Below are positions 10,536 to 23,569 of a stretch of 64,000 nt of DNA, piece after piece. The first letter of the stretch is position 1; each line of letters opens with the position of its first letter. This stretch comes from Schistosoma mansoni (lineage: Eukaryota > Platyhelminthes > Trematoda > Strigeidida > Schistosomatidae): positions 2,580,185 to 2,644,184 of the forward strand of contig NC_031500.1 of assembly GCF_000237925.1 (NCBI RefSeq), given 5' to 3'. The notes under the pieces were generated by a model. That model saw only the letters and a program-made list of their open reading frames with translations, was not told where the DNA came from and ran no database searches. The position numbers were made by a program, and so were the translations under genes.

Positions 10536-10592
10536 TGAAGATGATGATGAGGAGGAGGAGGAGGAGGAGGATGAGGATGATGCTGATATTGA
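10536..10592 (+). repeat. GAT/GAG triplet microsatellite
   Basis: Runs of GATGATGATGA then GGAGGAGGAGG. It could be read as Asp/Glu repeats but stands outside any supported exon. Confidence 0.7.
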
Positions 10593-10599
10593 GAAACCA

Positions 10600-11335
10600 A
10601 ACATGTTTTGTACTTACTTACGCCTGTTACCCCTCGTGAAAGAGCATAGGTCGCACATCAGTTTTCTACATCCAACCCTATCCTGGGCAATCCTTCCCAA
10701 TTCTTTCCAGTTAACATTCATCCTTTTCATATCTGCTTCTATTCCCCGGCGTTATGTGTTCTCTGGTCTTCCTCTTTTCCACTTCCCATACGGATTCCAA
10801 GTTAGGGATTACCTCGTGATGCAGTTTGGTGATATCCTATCCACTTCCGACGTCTTTTCCTAATTTTCTTCTTCAGCTGGAAGCTGGTTTGTTCTCTCCC
10901 ATAAAACGCTGTTGTTGATAGTGTCCAGCCAGTGAATGTTGAGTATTTTGCATAAACAACTGTTTATAAATACTTGTACCTTCTTGACGATGGATGTAGT
11001 AGTTCTCGAAGTTTCAGCTCCGTTCGTATTGAAGATTCTCACTTTGAAGTCGGTTGACAGTTGTTTTGAGTTCCATATGTTCTTCGACTGTAGAAATGTG
11101 GTCCTTGTTTTGCCAATCCTCTCCTTTACATCTGCATCAGATCCTCCTTGTTTATCAATGATGCTTCCTAGGTACATGAATGTTTCTACATCTTCCAAAG
11201 TTTCTCCATCAAGTGTGACTGAGTTAGTGTTCTCCGTGTTGTATTTGAGGATGTTGCTTTTTCCTTTGTGTATGTTGAGGCCTACTGATGCAGAGACTGC
11301 TGCTACATTTGAAACATGTATTGTACAAGACTGAT
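10600..11335 (-). mobile_element. RTE-like LINE remnant (type 1), C-terminal part
   Basis: The - strand encodes [74 protein letters not shown] and NQLPAEEEN, followed by the 3' part. This is the region after the RT core of schistosome RTE LINEs. Mostly one open frame, 5'-truncated. It starts 170 bases after the VAL stop. Confidence 0.75.
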
Positions 11336-11339
11336 ATTG

Positions 11340-11462
11340 AAAATCTAGATGAGTACTGCTGAGGAGTTCTACAACAGGACGAAACGGCCCTCCAGTGTCT
11401 CCAGATTTTCCATGGTGGTCTAGTTTCAATTGACTCATTATCTCAACTATTGAAATTACTAT
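11340..11462 (+). mobile_element. Second-family hammerhead SINE, 5'-truncated
   Basis: Begins at ACTGCTGAGGAGTTC, then GACGAAACGGCC and the tail. The cleavage triplet is CTC, so inactive by consensus. It abuts the RTE remnant. Confidence 0.65.
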
Positions 11463-11699
11463 AATATTCACAAAATCCCCTCCTGATACTAACAAAATTG
11501 CTAACAAGTTGATATTGGTAATAACAAACAGTAATATAAGGTATTTGTAGTTTATATTACCAACATATTTAAGTTAAATAATCAATGAAGACCGTGAAAC
11601 ACTGAATAAATGTTTCATCCCAGTATGAAACTTCTTGTTAGTAATCAATCATTGCTAGAAAGACATTAGGTTATCTAGTTTTGTGAATAAGTGTTAGTT

Positions 11700-11905
11700 C
11701 TTTCATGTAATCATAATATCTTACGCCTGTTACTCCTCATGGAGGAGTATGGGCCACTTACTAGCATTCTCTATCTAACTCTATCCTGGTCAATCCTTTC
11801 CATTTGCTATTCATCCCATTCATGTCTGCTTTCAATTCAAGACGTAGTGTGTTCTTTGACCTTCCTCTCTTCTGTTTCCCTTCAGGATTTCAAGCTAGCG
11901 TATGC
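11700..11905 (-). mobile_element. RTE-like LINE 3' fragment (type 1)
   Basis: TTACGCCTGTTACTCCTCAT onward matches 10605-10805 and 62200-62295. Confidence 0.55.
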
Positions 11906-11909
11906 TTCA

Positions 11910-14085
11910 TCTAGAGAGCAGTTTATGAACAATATTAAAACAACCGGCTTTTAGCTAATTAGAAAACAGCCTACGTTAATGGATAGATTATGGAAAAGAA
12001 AGCAATTTTATTGTAAGGCTTAAACAAATTTTAAATGATTAATGAATCTATGAAGGTCTTCTGCAGGTTACTCTGCCTATAAATAAAAAAGAATGACGTT
12101 GGTCCTTATGGATCAAGATTATCCTTCTTGGATCCTTTAAAAACCCAAATTGATTTTTAGCACTCCTCATATTGGTTTTGATTAAAATTAGGTGTTTAAG
12201 ATGAGGACTAAGGTTTTTGTCACGAACTGACATCGGCTATAATACAAAAGTGCTCTGTGGTTGTATGGATGAATGTACTTGTGTGAAAATGCAAGAGACT
12301 TCATTTAATTAGTTCGTTCAGAAAATATAATGCTACTCGGTTAAAATTTGTTTAAGGATTAGGATTTAGATTTCAGGGATTGTGTCGATTTCCTCGTTAT
12401 TTGCAATCTCTACAGAGATGCCACTGACCATTTGACATGTTTGGCGTCATTATTTCTTCTGTGATTGTACGCTTTTAGCAGTATACGAAGGTATTTCTAC
12501 TGCTTGTCATACGCGATATTTAAATTTCATGAAATACCCTGAAAATCAGACTCCCCATCCTGACTAACTCGTCTCTATGCTGAAATTGTGTCATAATAAC
12601 CGCGAATGTAATTCTTCGTGAACTTGATTATTTTTGGATTGGTTGCTGCCAAGTTAAGTTTATTGATTTTTCTCAGCATCAATGTCATGTTTGGTTACTA
12701 TATAAGGAAGGCTGTTTCACATTGACTTTTTTTCTTTGAAAAGAATCACATTTTATTCTATACTGTTCTATTTCTGTCAGGTTTCACCATTGAGGATTAT
12801 TGTTGAATAGTTATATGTCAGTTTCTACTACATCGAGTTCGATTCTATTCGCATAAGAATAGTCTTGATCGTTCATAAATAGCAATTAATATGAGTAAAA
12901 CCAAAAAAATCGTAACAAATAACACCCATGATCGTTGTGGAACTCAATACAACCACTAAGTACTCTGTAGTTCTCACTGATCATCTAGTTAAAGTCAGTC
13001 CGCAAACCTCATGAACTACTAAGTCACTGAATATTTTCAGAGACATTGTATTGTACAGTGCACATCAAGTGAGATAATACAACCTATGAACGTGTCTCAG
13101 ATAACTGTGTCATTTCGTATACCAAGTACGTTTCTTTTAGTTTCAGCTATTTCCTACAACGGGATGTGATTTCGTGTATAATTCAAACAGGGAAGTATTA
13201 TGTCATTAATATATCCTGTCTAGGATATCCCTGCTGGTCAATATAGATATTTCTGAAATGTAATCACAACACCAACACATTGGGTGAATTTTTGTCGGAG
13301 GACTATGCAGTAGAGAGTAATATTATTTATGAGATATAAGATATCTGTTGCTAGAATCCAAGACGTTAATATGTCACAGTACATACGTTACCACTTTAAA
13401 AAGTGGTGTATTAACCACTTCCTAAGGGAAAAATTACCGATTTTTAATGATAATACGATGCTCATTAGTCAACTGGTGATAAATAACAGCTATTCAGGAG
13501 AATGTACCAAGGAATCTGCTTTGAAATCGGTGTTAGTTATACACGATCTAAACCTTCAATACTTCAATTATCCATTCGCAAATGCAGTAGATCCAAACTT
13601 TGTTTCATTGCTAACGTCACTGTGAATCTGCTTGAGAAGTTAGTTAAAAAGCGACAAATCCCTGTCCAATAAATACAAGAACTATGGTTGTTACTTAAAA
13701 GTATCACTAAATAAACATTCATTTGCATTGTACTATAATGTCAACGACCATTAATCAGTCTGATCTTAGTAATCTTCCTTATTTAGCTATTATTCGACTA
13801 AGCTTGTATTTTTCTTAACGTGCCCAATGATATAGGAGAACTGAGGTTACGAAAACCCCAATATAATAAATTTGAAACGTTCCGATAACCGTCAAAGAGT
13901 CTCTAGCAATTCAATTTCTTTTGTGGCGATGTAAAATGGTCATCCATACGAAGAAAAGATAAGATGGTGAAGCATCTAATCAGCTAGGTTTTCAAAAACT
14001 TACTAAGACAGGTTTAGAAAAAAAAAGATAAGACTAGATGATTAGTATAAATTGGAAGCATTGGGAAGATGATACGTTTGATGCA
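11910..14085. other. No recognised feature
   Basis: About 2.2 kb of AT-rich sequence. The 98-codon open frame at 13329-13625 resembles nothing I know and lacks splice or repeat context. Confidence 0.5.
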
Positions 14086-14091
14086 TCTTAG

Positions 14092-14618
14092 CCCCCAAAT
14101 GCCCTGGTACGGCCGAGAGTGGGGAGAGTCCGCTCTCCCTCTCCAAATGCTCTCTCATGGCCAGCTAATATATAGCCTCTGACAGGGAAGTCCTACTCAC
14201 TGCATTATAGCACCACGCAAGTTGTTTACGAAATTGAGAAGAAGAAAAGCGAGTGTCCGGCGCTATAACCGGGTTCGTGGACAAGGCGAGTCCACCTAGG
14301 GGAGTTGGAAAACCCTCATCCCAAACCAATGGTGCACATGGGCTCCAGTATCCTGAGGGAACAAATGACGTATGAATCAATTGTTGTCCACTGGCTACCA
14401 TGGGACTGCATCTCCACACGATGCTCCACTGTCCTGTGGCTCAGATCTTTAGGTCGAAGGCTCGGGGTGTGGCTCTCTAAGAAAACCACCTGCTCCAGTC
14501 TGGGCACCTTGGCAGTATCACAGCCCTCAAGCAAATCGAATGAGATTTGTGAGGCGCATATTTATCTGGTGCTTCTTTGTACCAATATTTATGTGTTTAA
14601 ATAAATAAATAAATAAAT
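14092..14618 (+). mobile_element. 0.5-kb TAAA-tailed repeat
   Basis: Near full-length + copy from the GGTACGGCCGAGAGTGG block to AATAAATAAATAAA. Confidence 0.7.
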
Positions 14619-14817
14619 TGATTCATCTTAAGTTCTGTGAACAACAATTTTCCCGACTTCAATTAGTGTACTCATTGAACAAAATGGTCATTCTGTCAGT
14701 TATCAGATTTTTATTCATTCACATCTGATGTGATACACTAAGAAAATAATATTTATAAATCACAGTTCAGTAGACCAAGATAAGACTCAAGGTAGATCGA
14801 CTGCTGTTTGTTATCGC

Positions 14818-15343
14818 TGCCTTCAAACGCCCTGGTACGGCCGAGAGTAAGGAGAGTCTGCTTTCTCTCTCCAAATGCTCTCACATGGCCACGCGTATAC
14901 AGACTATGCCAGGGGAGTCCTACTCATTATCTTTTCGCACCACACAAGTTGTTTACGAAATTGAGAGGATAAAAAGTGAATGTCCGGCGCTTCAACCGGC
15001 TTGGTGGACACGGACAGTCCACCGAGAGGAGTTGGAAAACCCTCATCCCAAACCAATGGTGCACATGAGCTCCAGTATCCTGAAGGAACAAATGGCGTAT
15101 GAATCAATTGTTGTCCACTGGCTACCATGGGACTGCATCTCCACACGATGCTCCACTGTCCTGTGGCTCAGATCTTTAGGTCGAAGGCTCGAGGTGTGGT
15201 CCCCTAGGAAAACCACTTGCTTCGGTTTGGGCAACCGGGTAATATCACAGCCCTCACACAAATGAAATGAGATTTTTATGGCGCATATCTATCTAGCGCC
15301 CCTTTGTACCAATATTTATGTGTTTAAATAATAATAAATAAAG
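14818..15343 (+). mobile_element. 0.5-kb TAAA-tailed repeat, direct neighbour of the previous copy
   Basis: Second + copy 200 bases downstream, with the same private variants TCCACACGATGCTCCACTGT and TTGTTGTCCACTGGCTACCA. The two probably arose by local duplication. Confidence 0.7.
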
Positions 15344-15374
15344 TGTTTGTTATCGATATATACATGTTAATATT

Positions 15375-15795
15375 CCTCGCATATAATCATCGACTTAAAT
15401 CGCGTCCGTGAATAGCTTAATTAAATAAGTCAAATACGAGAATGGATTTTTAATACGTATATTTCGTACAATTATTGATCGAAAAGTGAAGCAAAACGAA
15501 ATGATGCGCGGTGGAGAAGGCAAGTCAGCCAACTCCGTTGAGCGTCATTTTGCTTTGGTCTCTTTTTTTCACTTTCTTTTCTTCGTTTCTCCTATCGTTT
15601 CCATGGATCAATGATTGTATAAAACATATGTATTCAAAATTCATTCTCGTATTTGACTTATTTAATTTTGTTATTTACTGATGCGGCTTAAGTCGATGAT
15701 TATATAAGAGGGTAGCCAGGATGTACATTTCGACAGCAATCATTCAATAACGATCATCTAACGGGAGTCAGATATAGGGCCACTTAAACAGAGCC
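15375..15795. mobile_element. LTR fragments of a Gypsy-type fossil, facing each other
   Basis: 15385-15545 is a - strand LTR piece and 15560-15795 a + strand LTR piece of one family (shared GTCAAATACGAGAATGGATT and its reverse). Related copies lie at 25455-26000, 41540-41935 and 50745-51245. The + piece leads into the Gypsy-type body. Confidence 0.6.
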
Positions 15796-15799
15796 GTAG

Positions 15800-18700
15800 G
15801 TTCTTCGACCTTATTTCACTTGTTCTTGTAGATAAAATCAGTCACAGTATTCACTATTGATTAGATCATAGTTTTACATTGCTGCCAAGGAGGGAAATAT
15901 CCTTCTAATCAACATTTATTTGTAATTTTAAGTTTACCAAGATAAGCTTCTGGTGAGCCCGTATATTTTTCTTCGGAATTGTAATTTTGAGTTCACTTAC
16001 AAACATTACGGCGTTACTTTTCCTCTTGGTAGTGATTATTTTTTGTATATTTGTAATGTATTCATCCGAATCTGAAGGCATTGGCCAGGATAACGACCGA
16101 ACAGAGTTACACGCTCTAAACATGATAAATGTGCCTCCATTCAGTAGAATAAACCTACGTATATGGTTTGCACAGGTGGAAGTGCAGTTTCAGCGTCGTA
16201 ACATTCGTTCACAGGAATCAAAATACTCTTTTGTTCTTGGAATTCTACCGACTGAAGTAGCATCTGAGGTATCAGATCTCATAGATAATGTCCCTGTATC
16301 AAATGCCTATGATCAGTTGAAGCAGGCTATTATCCAACGTACCTCACCTTCGGATGAAAAGAAGCTGCAACAATTGCTGCACGAGTGCGAGTTAGGTGAT
16401 AAGATACCTTCTCAATTATTACGCCAGATGAGGCAGTTGGCTGGACCTTTTAAGGTTGGTGATGTTTTTCTGAAATAAATTTGGCTACAACTTTTACCAA
16501 CAGTAGTCCGGCAAATTCTCTGCGCTTCTAGCCAACCTTTAGATTCAGATAGTCTAGCTAGCATGGCTGACAAAGTGTTAGGAGTAACGCCAGGCACAAC
16601 ACCCTACGTGCAGGCGATATCACAAACTCCGAGTGACACTCAAACTCCGAACACAGCGTCCTTAACAGCTGAATGAATTGACTTACGCATATAGCACGCA
16701 CGCACTGTCGCCAGTCTTGAAAACAAGCTAGATGTGTTACAATCAATTATTTCCAATCTCACATCTCGAAGGTCTCACCCTAGTTTTCGGGGATAACTCA
16801 AGAACAAACAAAAATGATGATCATATCTGTTGGTACCATAGAAAGTATGGTGACAAAGCTAGGAAGTGTCTTACGTCCTTAAAATTTTTCAGGTCATTTT
16901 CCTCGCCGAAAGGTATCGACCAGACGGTAGTACCAACAAATATTATTAGTCATGCCACTAGTCACCTTTTCCACGCTCTCGACGAAACTTCTGGCTACAA
17001 ATTCTTAGTAGACACTGGAGCCGAAGTCAGTGTTATCCCAGTTACGCTTGCCAAGAAACCTATTTCTAAATGTGGAAAATATTCATTGAGAGCAGCTGAT
17101 AAGACTGAAATAAAAACATTTGGAGAACAGCTCTTGACATTAGACTTGAGAATTAGACGTCGACTAAACTGGGTGTTTAATATCGCTGATGTCCGTCACC
17201 CTATATTAGGTGCAGACTTCCTAAGCTCCTACAACTTATTAGTCGATGTTAAGAAACGAAAACTTATCGATCCGTGCACAAAACTCCAAGTTCTTGGAAT
17301 TCAATCGCACTATCATATACATAGTATCAAAATCAACACTCCAGAAAACGACATATTCGCCAATATTTTGTCTAAATTTCCCAAGTTAACGAAACCAGAT
17401 TACAGCAAAAACACCATCCAGCATTCCGTGGTGCATCGAATCATCACAAAAAGTCAACCAGTTTCGACACGTTCACGTCGTTTACCACCGGAAAAGCTTA
17501 CAGTTGCAAAAGCCGAATTTGAGCATATGATGCGACTTGGAATAATACGTCTGTCGAGTAGCTCCTGGGCATCCCCACTCCACATGGTACCTAAGCGGGA
17601 TCAGGATTGGCGACCCAGTAGTGATTATCGATCACTAAATAACTTAACGTTACCAGATCGTTATCCCATCCCCCATTTGCACGATTTTTCACTTACATTA
17701 CACGGTGAACAAATTTTTTCTAAAATCGATCTTGTGCGAGCGTACCATCAGGTTCCGGTAGCATCTGAGGATATAGCAAAAACAGCCATTATTACCCCAC
17801 TTGATTTGTTTGGATTTCTGAGAATGCCATTTGGATTAAAGAACACCGCACAGACATTTCAACGATTTATGGATGAGGTCACTAAAGGCCTAGATTTTGT
17901 TTTCGTGTATATCGACGATGTATTAATAGCTAGAAGTTCGTTCCACGAACATATCGATCACCTACATTAACTTTTCGAAAGATTTCAGAGATTCGGTATA
18001 GTCATTAACCCATCCAAATGCATTTTTGGAGTTGAGAGCTTAGAGTTTTTGGGTCACTCGATTGACAAACATGGTATCAAACCGTTAGACATAAAAGTTG
18101 AAGCCATCAAAAATTTTCCAGAACCAGACTCATTAAATAAACTTTGACGTTTCTTGGGTATGATTAATTTTTATCGTCGGTTTATTCCTCACTGCTCAGA
18201 CATTCTACAGCCCCTAACGGAGGCGTTAAAAGGCAAAGTCAAAAAGTTCACATTATCCTCTGAAGCGAAAGATGCCTTTTCTGCTGCTAAAACAGCAATT
18301 GTTTCTACCACAATGCTGACCTACCTAAGTTCTGACCCGGAAGCAACACTAATTCTGTGTACAGACGCTTCTCAGACAGAAGTAGGTGCGGTACTACACC
18401 AACGAGTAAATAATGAGATCAAGCGGCTTGCTTTCTTCTCAAAGAAGCTAGAACCGACCCAAACCCGACAGCACTTTTCGTAGAGAATTATTGGCTATTT
18501 ATTTAGCAGTTAAACATTTAAAACACTTACTGCAAGGTAGAGATTTCGTGATATTCACTGATCACAAACCCTTGACTTACGCTTTCAATGCCACAAGTGA
18601 TCGTTATTCTCCTAAAGAAATTCGACAGTTAGATTAAATTTCTCAATTTTCTACCAACATACAGTTCATAAAAGGTGAATCAAATGTTATGGCAGATACT

Positions 18701-19115
18701 TTGTCACGTTTCAACGTTGATGCGATTTTCTCCACTAAAGGAATTGATTTGTTGGACATTGCACGCTTACAGGTTGATGATTCTGATCTTGCTGCTTGTA
18801 AACGAAATTCGAGTCTAGTATTAAAAAGTATTCCAATACCACATTCTGACTCTACTATAATTTGTGATACTTTGACTGGAATACATAGGCCATTTGTGCC
18901 AATAGCGTACAGGAAAAAGTTTTTGATTGTCTTCATTCGAAAGCCGTCTAAAGACAACACCAATTGCACAACACAGATTCCTGCGTTTCAAGCTAATTCT
19001 TCACCTACTTCTGTGAAATCGACAACTCATACAATGTGTGATGCTAATGTTACAGCTCCCACAAACTTAGTTCCTAATTCCAAAACTTTACCTTTTTCAA
19101 AAACTACTCGTACAT
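15800..19115 (+). mobile_element. Gypsy-type (Ty3-like) LTR retrotransposon fossil, internal region
   Basis: Recognisable parts in order: a capsid-like gag segment, an aspartic protease ([11 protein letters not shown]), a Ty3/Gypsy reverse transcriptase ([42 protein letters not shown]), an RNase H-like segment (LCTDASQTEVGAVL) and the end of pol. I do not see a clear integrase core. The element is broken, with roughly half a dozen breaks, and looks moderately old. It resembles the Gypsy families reported from schistosomes; I cannot name which. Confidence 0.85.
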
Positions 19116-19249
19116 GAAGACAGGTACATATTCCTAAACGCTATGTTGGATTCGTTACTTAATCTTCTTTTGGTCACGAATGCCACGAAATAGCGAGATT
19201 TTGCCAAATAATTTTTCAGAATACCCAGGTTAGAGGGTTTATCTTCAAA

Positions 19250-20000
19250 TTGCACAAATAAGCCACCATATGTATTCTTGGTGATCAGCTTCATGTCCAG
19301 CTGCGTGGTCAATTAATTATAAAATTAACAAACCAACTCTGGGAAGAGAGTGTATACAAGTTGCAGAAGTGTCCCTTACAAGATGCTAGAACTGCGTGTA
19401 TTATTTATGAGGCAGTGCATGAAGTTGACTTCCGGTATATCAAGAAGTCTAATACATTACTTAGTGGTCGTAACGTGACATGTACTCTAGATCATACAGA
19501 AAGACGTTTGATTGACGATAATCCCTGTTCCCATGAAAACATGGATAACGATTCATTGAGGAGTTTCAAAGAAGCTAACAAAGATGAGGGTAAATTTGGT
19601 TAATGTTTGCGGTACAATCAAGTTCACTCACGTAGTTCATACGCATTTCGTAATGATAAATGCTTTAAGAGTGGTGAAATGGAACATATTCAATCGGTTT
19701 GTAAAACTTCTGTTCATTTAGCCACAAGTTATACTAGACTTTGTAACTTAGATCCTGTCTAGCTAGGTGATTCTAATAATCATATACTATCCTTGTTTAC
19801 AACGAGTAATCTACTTCATATTCAAAAACGACTATATTTGTCCGGTGGTGCTTTTCGTGGTTTTATTGTTGGCACTAATGGTATCAAATCCATCATTTCA
19901 GTCTACTTGTATGTATTTTGAGTATCACTGGTCACAAGCTTCCTATTCTCGGGTGTTGTAATTTACTGATTAGAAACTATAAGTCTTCAAACTCAAATTT
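19250..20000 (+). mobile_element. LTR-retrotransposon gag-like fossil
   Basis: A zinc-knuckle-like segment (CFKSGEMEHIQSVCK) suggests the nucleocapsid part of a second Gypsy-type element. Broken in several places and old. Extent uncertain. Confidence 0.45.
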
Positions 20001-20610
20001 ATAATTCCTCATCACTGATTACAGGCCATCTATCCTGAGTTTAGAAAATTCAACAATGCTTTAGGGACAGCTCTCCCTATTGACCATTAAAGACGAATCT
20101 AATATAGTGAGCGATAATTCGTTGACTACGTAGTCGAAGTGCGTAAAATTGGGTACAACTCAAAAGCCCTATCATTCTGGTGCGCACATAAGAAATATTA
20201 AGAACGTGAAAGCCAAAATCAGCTCCATTATAATCACAAGATTCAAAGACACAAAGAGAATAGAAGGGGAGATAAAGTCTTTCAGTGAGGAATCGCCACA
20301 CCGTACGCAAAAGAAACTGATGAAATCGCTTAAACAAAAATGTCCTAGATCAAATAAGGAACGTTTACAATCTGCCGATGTTGCGTAGTATTGGGGAACT
20401 GATTTTACATAACCTATGAAAGGTCTTCAAAAAAAGATTAATAAATCCGTGGCTCATATGCGAGTCAGTCACGACAACTGAATACGTCACAAGGACCTAG
20501 GTGAGTTCGTTCCAGTTTCCGTTTATAATTCTAATACTAATGAGTACATTCTAGATCATACAGAGACTATACGCAATACACAGACGGAGGGACACATAAT
20601 GAACCTAGTG

Positions 20611-20936
20611 TAGGGTCGGTGAAATGTCACTGAATATTCGAACAGATCATTGATCCCTGTCAAAGTCAAGGATAGTCAACGCGCACCAGTCAATTATATG
20701 CCATGGACTGGCACACGCGACAGTGGTTGTTCTTTCACTTCTGTACTTCCGTGGTTGTACCTTAACTAATATATTCTTGTAATAACATCCTTTGTGTTGT
20801 ACAGTCTCCATAGCGTCCATGATCCTTTGATGCGTCGATGGTTCAAACCACGTAAGGGCCGGTCGCGAGGTGTGACTTCAGCGTTAGTTGGCCCCCAATC
20901 ATTTCGACATAGAACATCAACGTAGATGATCCTACA
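20611..20936 (+). mobile_element. 5' LTR of a short LTR element
   Basis: Opens TGTAGGGTC and closes GATCCTACA, giving the short inverted ends usual for LTRs. Nearly identical to 23235-23561. CTAG precedes it and follows the other LTR. Confidence 0.75.
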
Positions 20937-23234
20937 CTGGTGAGCAAGACTTCGAATAACGCAACCTATCATTATGATCTTTTTTCTATTGCATTCTATA
21001 CTTTTTGTTTTCATCTTTAACTTCGGCTATCTTTATCAGTTTCTGTGAACATTCGTTGCTTCATATCATTGTTGATTAGTATTTCAACTGAAATAATTAG
21101 TTCAATCGATAGAACTAGCCAATCAACTACGACTATAATCGACTATCATGGTTCTTCAACAAGCATTAGCAGCATGTAAATGCTCCTGTGTAATATGTCT
21201 GTTAAAATATCAACCACTCGTAAGTATAGTCTCAAGGCAACACGAACGCATATCTGTTTGCAACTTATCCACTTGTATAACCAATACAGGATTAACTGTC
21301 GATTATAAATTCATCTTTCTGCTTAATCACTATTAACTAACTACTATCAAGAACTATCTACTAGAATATTTTACTTTCTTGCTTAATTTCCAATTGCTGA
21401 GTTCCATGGCGAATCAGAGGATACAAATGCTAGAAATTTACGGTGAGTTTGAACTATAAATTTCCTGCAATGTTAGATCTTGTTTAGACTGTTTCGCCAG
21501 GCAATGCTACGTGTTTGGCTCAAATTAAATTTGGACGTATACCAATTCAGTCTACAACGCTTCGCTAATCTACGAATTTAATCAACAAATTTCAATTACT
21601 TTGGAGCAAGAGTAACCCAGGCGAGTTTCATAATTGCGTTAGTTAATTTCGTATAATATTGATGATGTTTAATAACGTTTCGCGGCTACTTTCACTTCGA
21701 GTAGTCATATATTCTGTCACTGCCCTCACGTTTTAGTCGAAACTATGTACATTTATGACTCGTAAGTCAACATGCTGTAGAAAAACGTATTACGTGTACA
21801 CGGGCAATCTTAGTCCATGTCCTTACCAGACATTCATCGTATTTAATATGTCACTTAACGCTAGATAATAAGCCATTTTACGAAACGATCACGTTATCTA
21901 AACCTAAACTTTAGTTACATTGGTGGTTACCATTTAAATTAATGTTTACTATGCGCTTTGTATTTGCTGTTATCTCACACAGTAAATCATGGCTCGATTT
22001 TCTTATTGCACGAAAGTCACTTTAATTCTGTCTTCGGCTCATTCACATGCAATACGGGTTTGGAAAATATCTAAACGACCTCTGAAATTCTCCACGAACC
22101 CCACGATAGTCTTCGTACATGTTTGCTATTACACATCCAATTGCTATATTAACGATGCCCAAACGAACGTTCAGTACAAATGTCAGTATACGAAAGGATG
22201 TTACTTCGATGTGACATTACAACACATCAGAACTATTGTAGTTATTCAACTTCGACGTCGTATTTTTTTATCCTATGATGTTTTGTTTCCGCGTGGCTGT
22301 TACCTAATAGATGATTTCGGTACATCAATTGGCTGTTCAACTACTCGACGATCTAAAGCCTGTCCAGTTCAATTGGTGGTTTGACGACGCTCATTCGCAC
22401 GAATCATCAGTTTACGCAGTCGAGCGAATCTCCTGCAAACTGACAACGATATTGTCGTCTCGACCCCAACACTGACAGAATTTTTCACCGATATAATTGA
22501 CATGAGTCCAGAGTGACACTCTTGGTTTCTTATGTTCTTTTCGACATTTTTCGGTTCACTCATCAAACACATGTGCAGCACTCACCGTTTATCACCTTTT
22601 AGAGACTTCATCGTGCCACCTTTCGCTCTCGCTCTGTATTCTTCGACCCATATTGATTTTCACAGCAGTTATCAGTTTTTCCAAACTGACTGCGAGTTGA
22701 TCAGAAGCTTCGCACAAGGAAACCATGACTTATCTTCACGGTTATACTTCTGTACTTACAGTTAGTCTGTTAAATATAGATATAACTAGAAATCGACGCT
22801 TACGAACAGTTGTCAACGACACTTACTGACTTTCAACTTTGTACCGAGGGCAGTACAAACATCGGCATCGATTGATAATACACTTATCGTACTATCACTG
22901 TGACATCACTACTCTTGCGAAAAACTTACCTTTTCTCACCTGAGGAACTCAACCACTTGTCAGAGCTATCTTTTTCAACGCGACTTGATAAAACCCCAAA
23001 ATGTTTCTTTTTCTATTATTTCTATGGTTGGTCGCTTAACATTCAACCAACGTCCTTGTTACGTGTTATTACTCGTTGTTTCCCGATCAGTTTCTGCAGC
23101 CTCCTTTCCATTTCTTTTACAGCTCGGCAATACCCGGAGGATTCATATTAATCGTCTGGCAACCTCCGGTGCGCGACTACTCCCAACATGTTTGGTATCG
23201 ATTCAAACGGTCGTTGAATCTGGTGGGGGAGTAT
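20937..23234 (+). mobile_element. Internal region of the short LTR element, no recognised proteins
   Basis: 2.3 kb between the two LTRs, ending in a purine-rich tract (GGTGGGGGAGTAT) that fits a polypurine tract just before the 3' LTR. No gag, protease or polymerase motif was recognised in any frame. It therefore resembles a non-autonomous LTR element, or a family I do not know. Confidence 0.6.
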
Positions 23235-23561
23235 TGTAGGGTCGGTGAAATGTCACTGAATATTCGAACAGATCATTGATCCCTGTCAAAGTCAAGGATA
23301 GTCAACGCGCACCAGTCAATTATATGCCATGGACTGGCACACGCGACAGTGGTTGTTCTTTCACTTCTGTACTTCCGTGGTTGTACCTTAACTAATATAT
23401 TCTTGTAATAACGTCCTTTGTGTTGTACAGTCTCCATAGCGTCCATGATCCTTTGATGCGTCGATGGTTCAAACCACGTAAGGGCCGGTCGCGAGGTGTG
23501 ACTTCAGCGTTAGTTGGCCCCCAATCATTTCGACATAGAACATCAACGTTGATGTTTTACA
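23235..23561 (+). mobile_element. 3' LTR of the short LTR element
   Basis: Matches the 5' LTR with very few differences apart from the last ~12 bases. It is followed by CTAG, the likely 4-base target duplication (20607-20610 and 23562-23565). The close LTR match suggests a fairly recent insertion. Confidence 0.75.
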
Positions 23562-23569
23562 CTAGGAAG

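Noticed and set aside
10536-10592. Acidic Asp/Glu coding stretch
   Set aside because: Pure GAT/GAG triplet microsatellite with no flanking exon signals.
13329-13625. 98-codon open frame as a gene
   Set aside because: No recognisable family, no splice context and no repeat of it elsewhere; it could be chance.
3635-15265. Recurring open frames of 70-130 codons (for example 14885-15265) inside the TAAA-tailed repeats
   Set aside because: The same repeat is open on both strands in several copies and matches no protein family, so the frames are most simply a by-product of the repeat's base composition.
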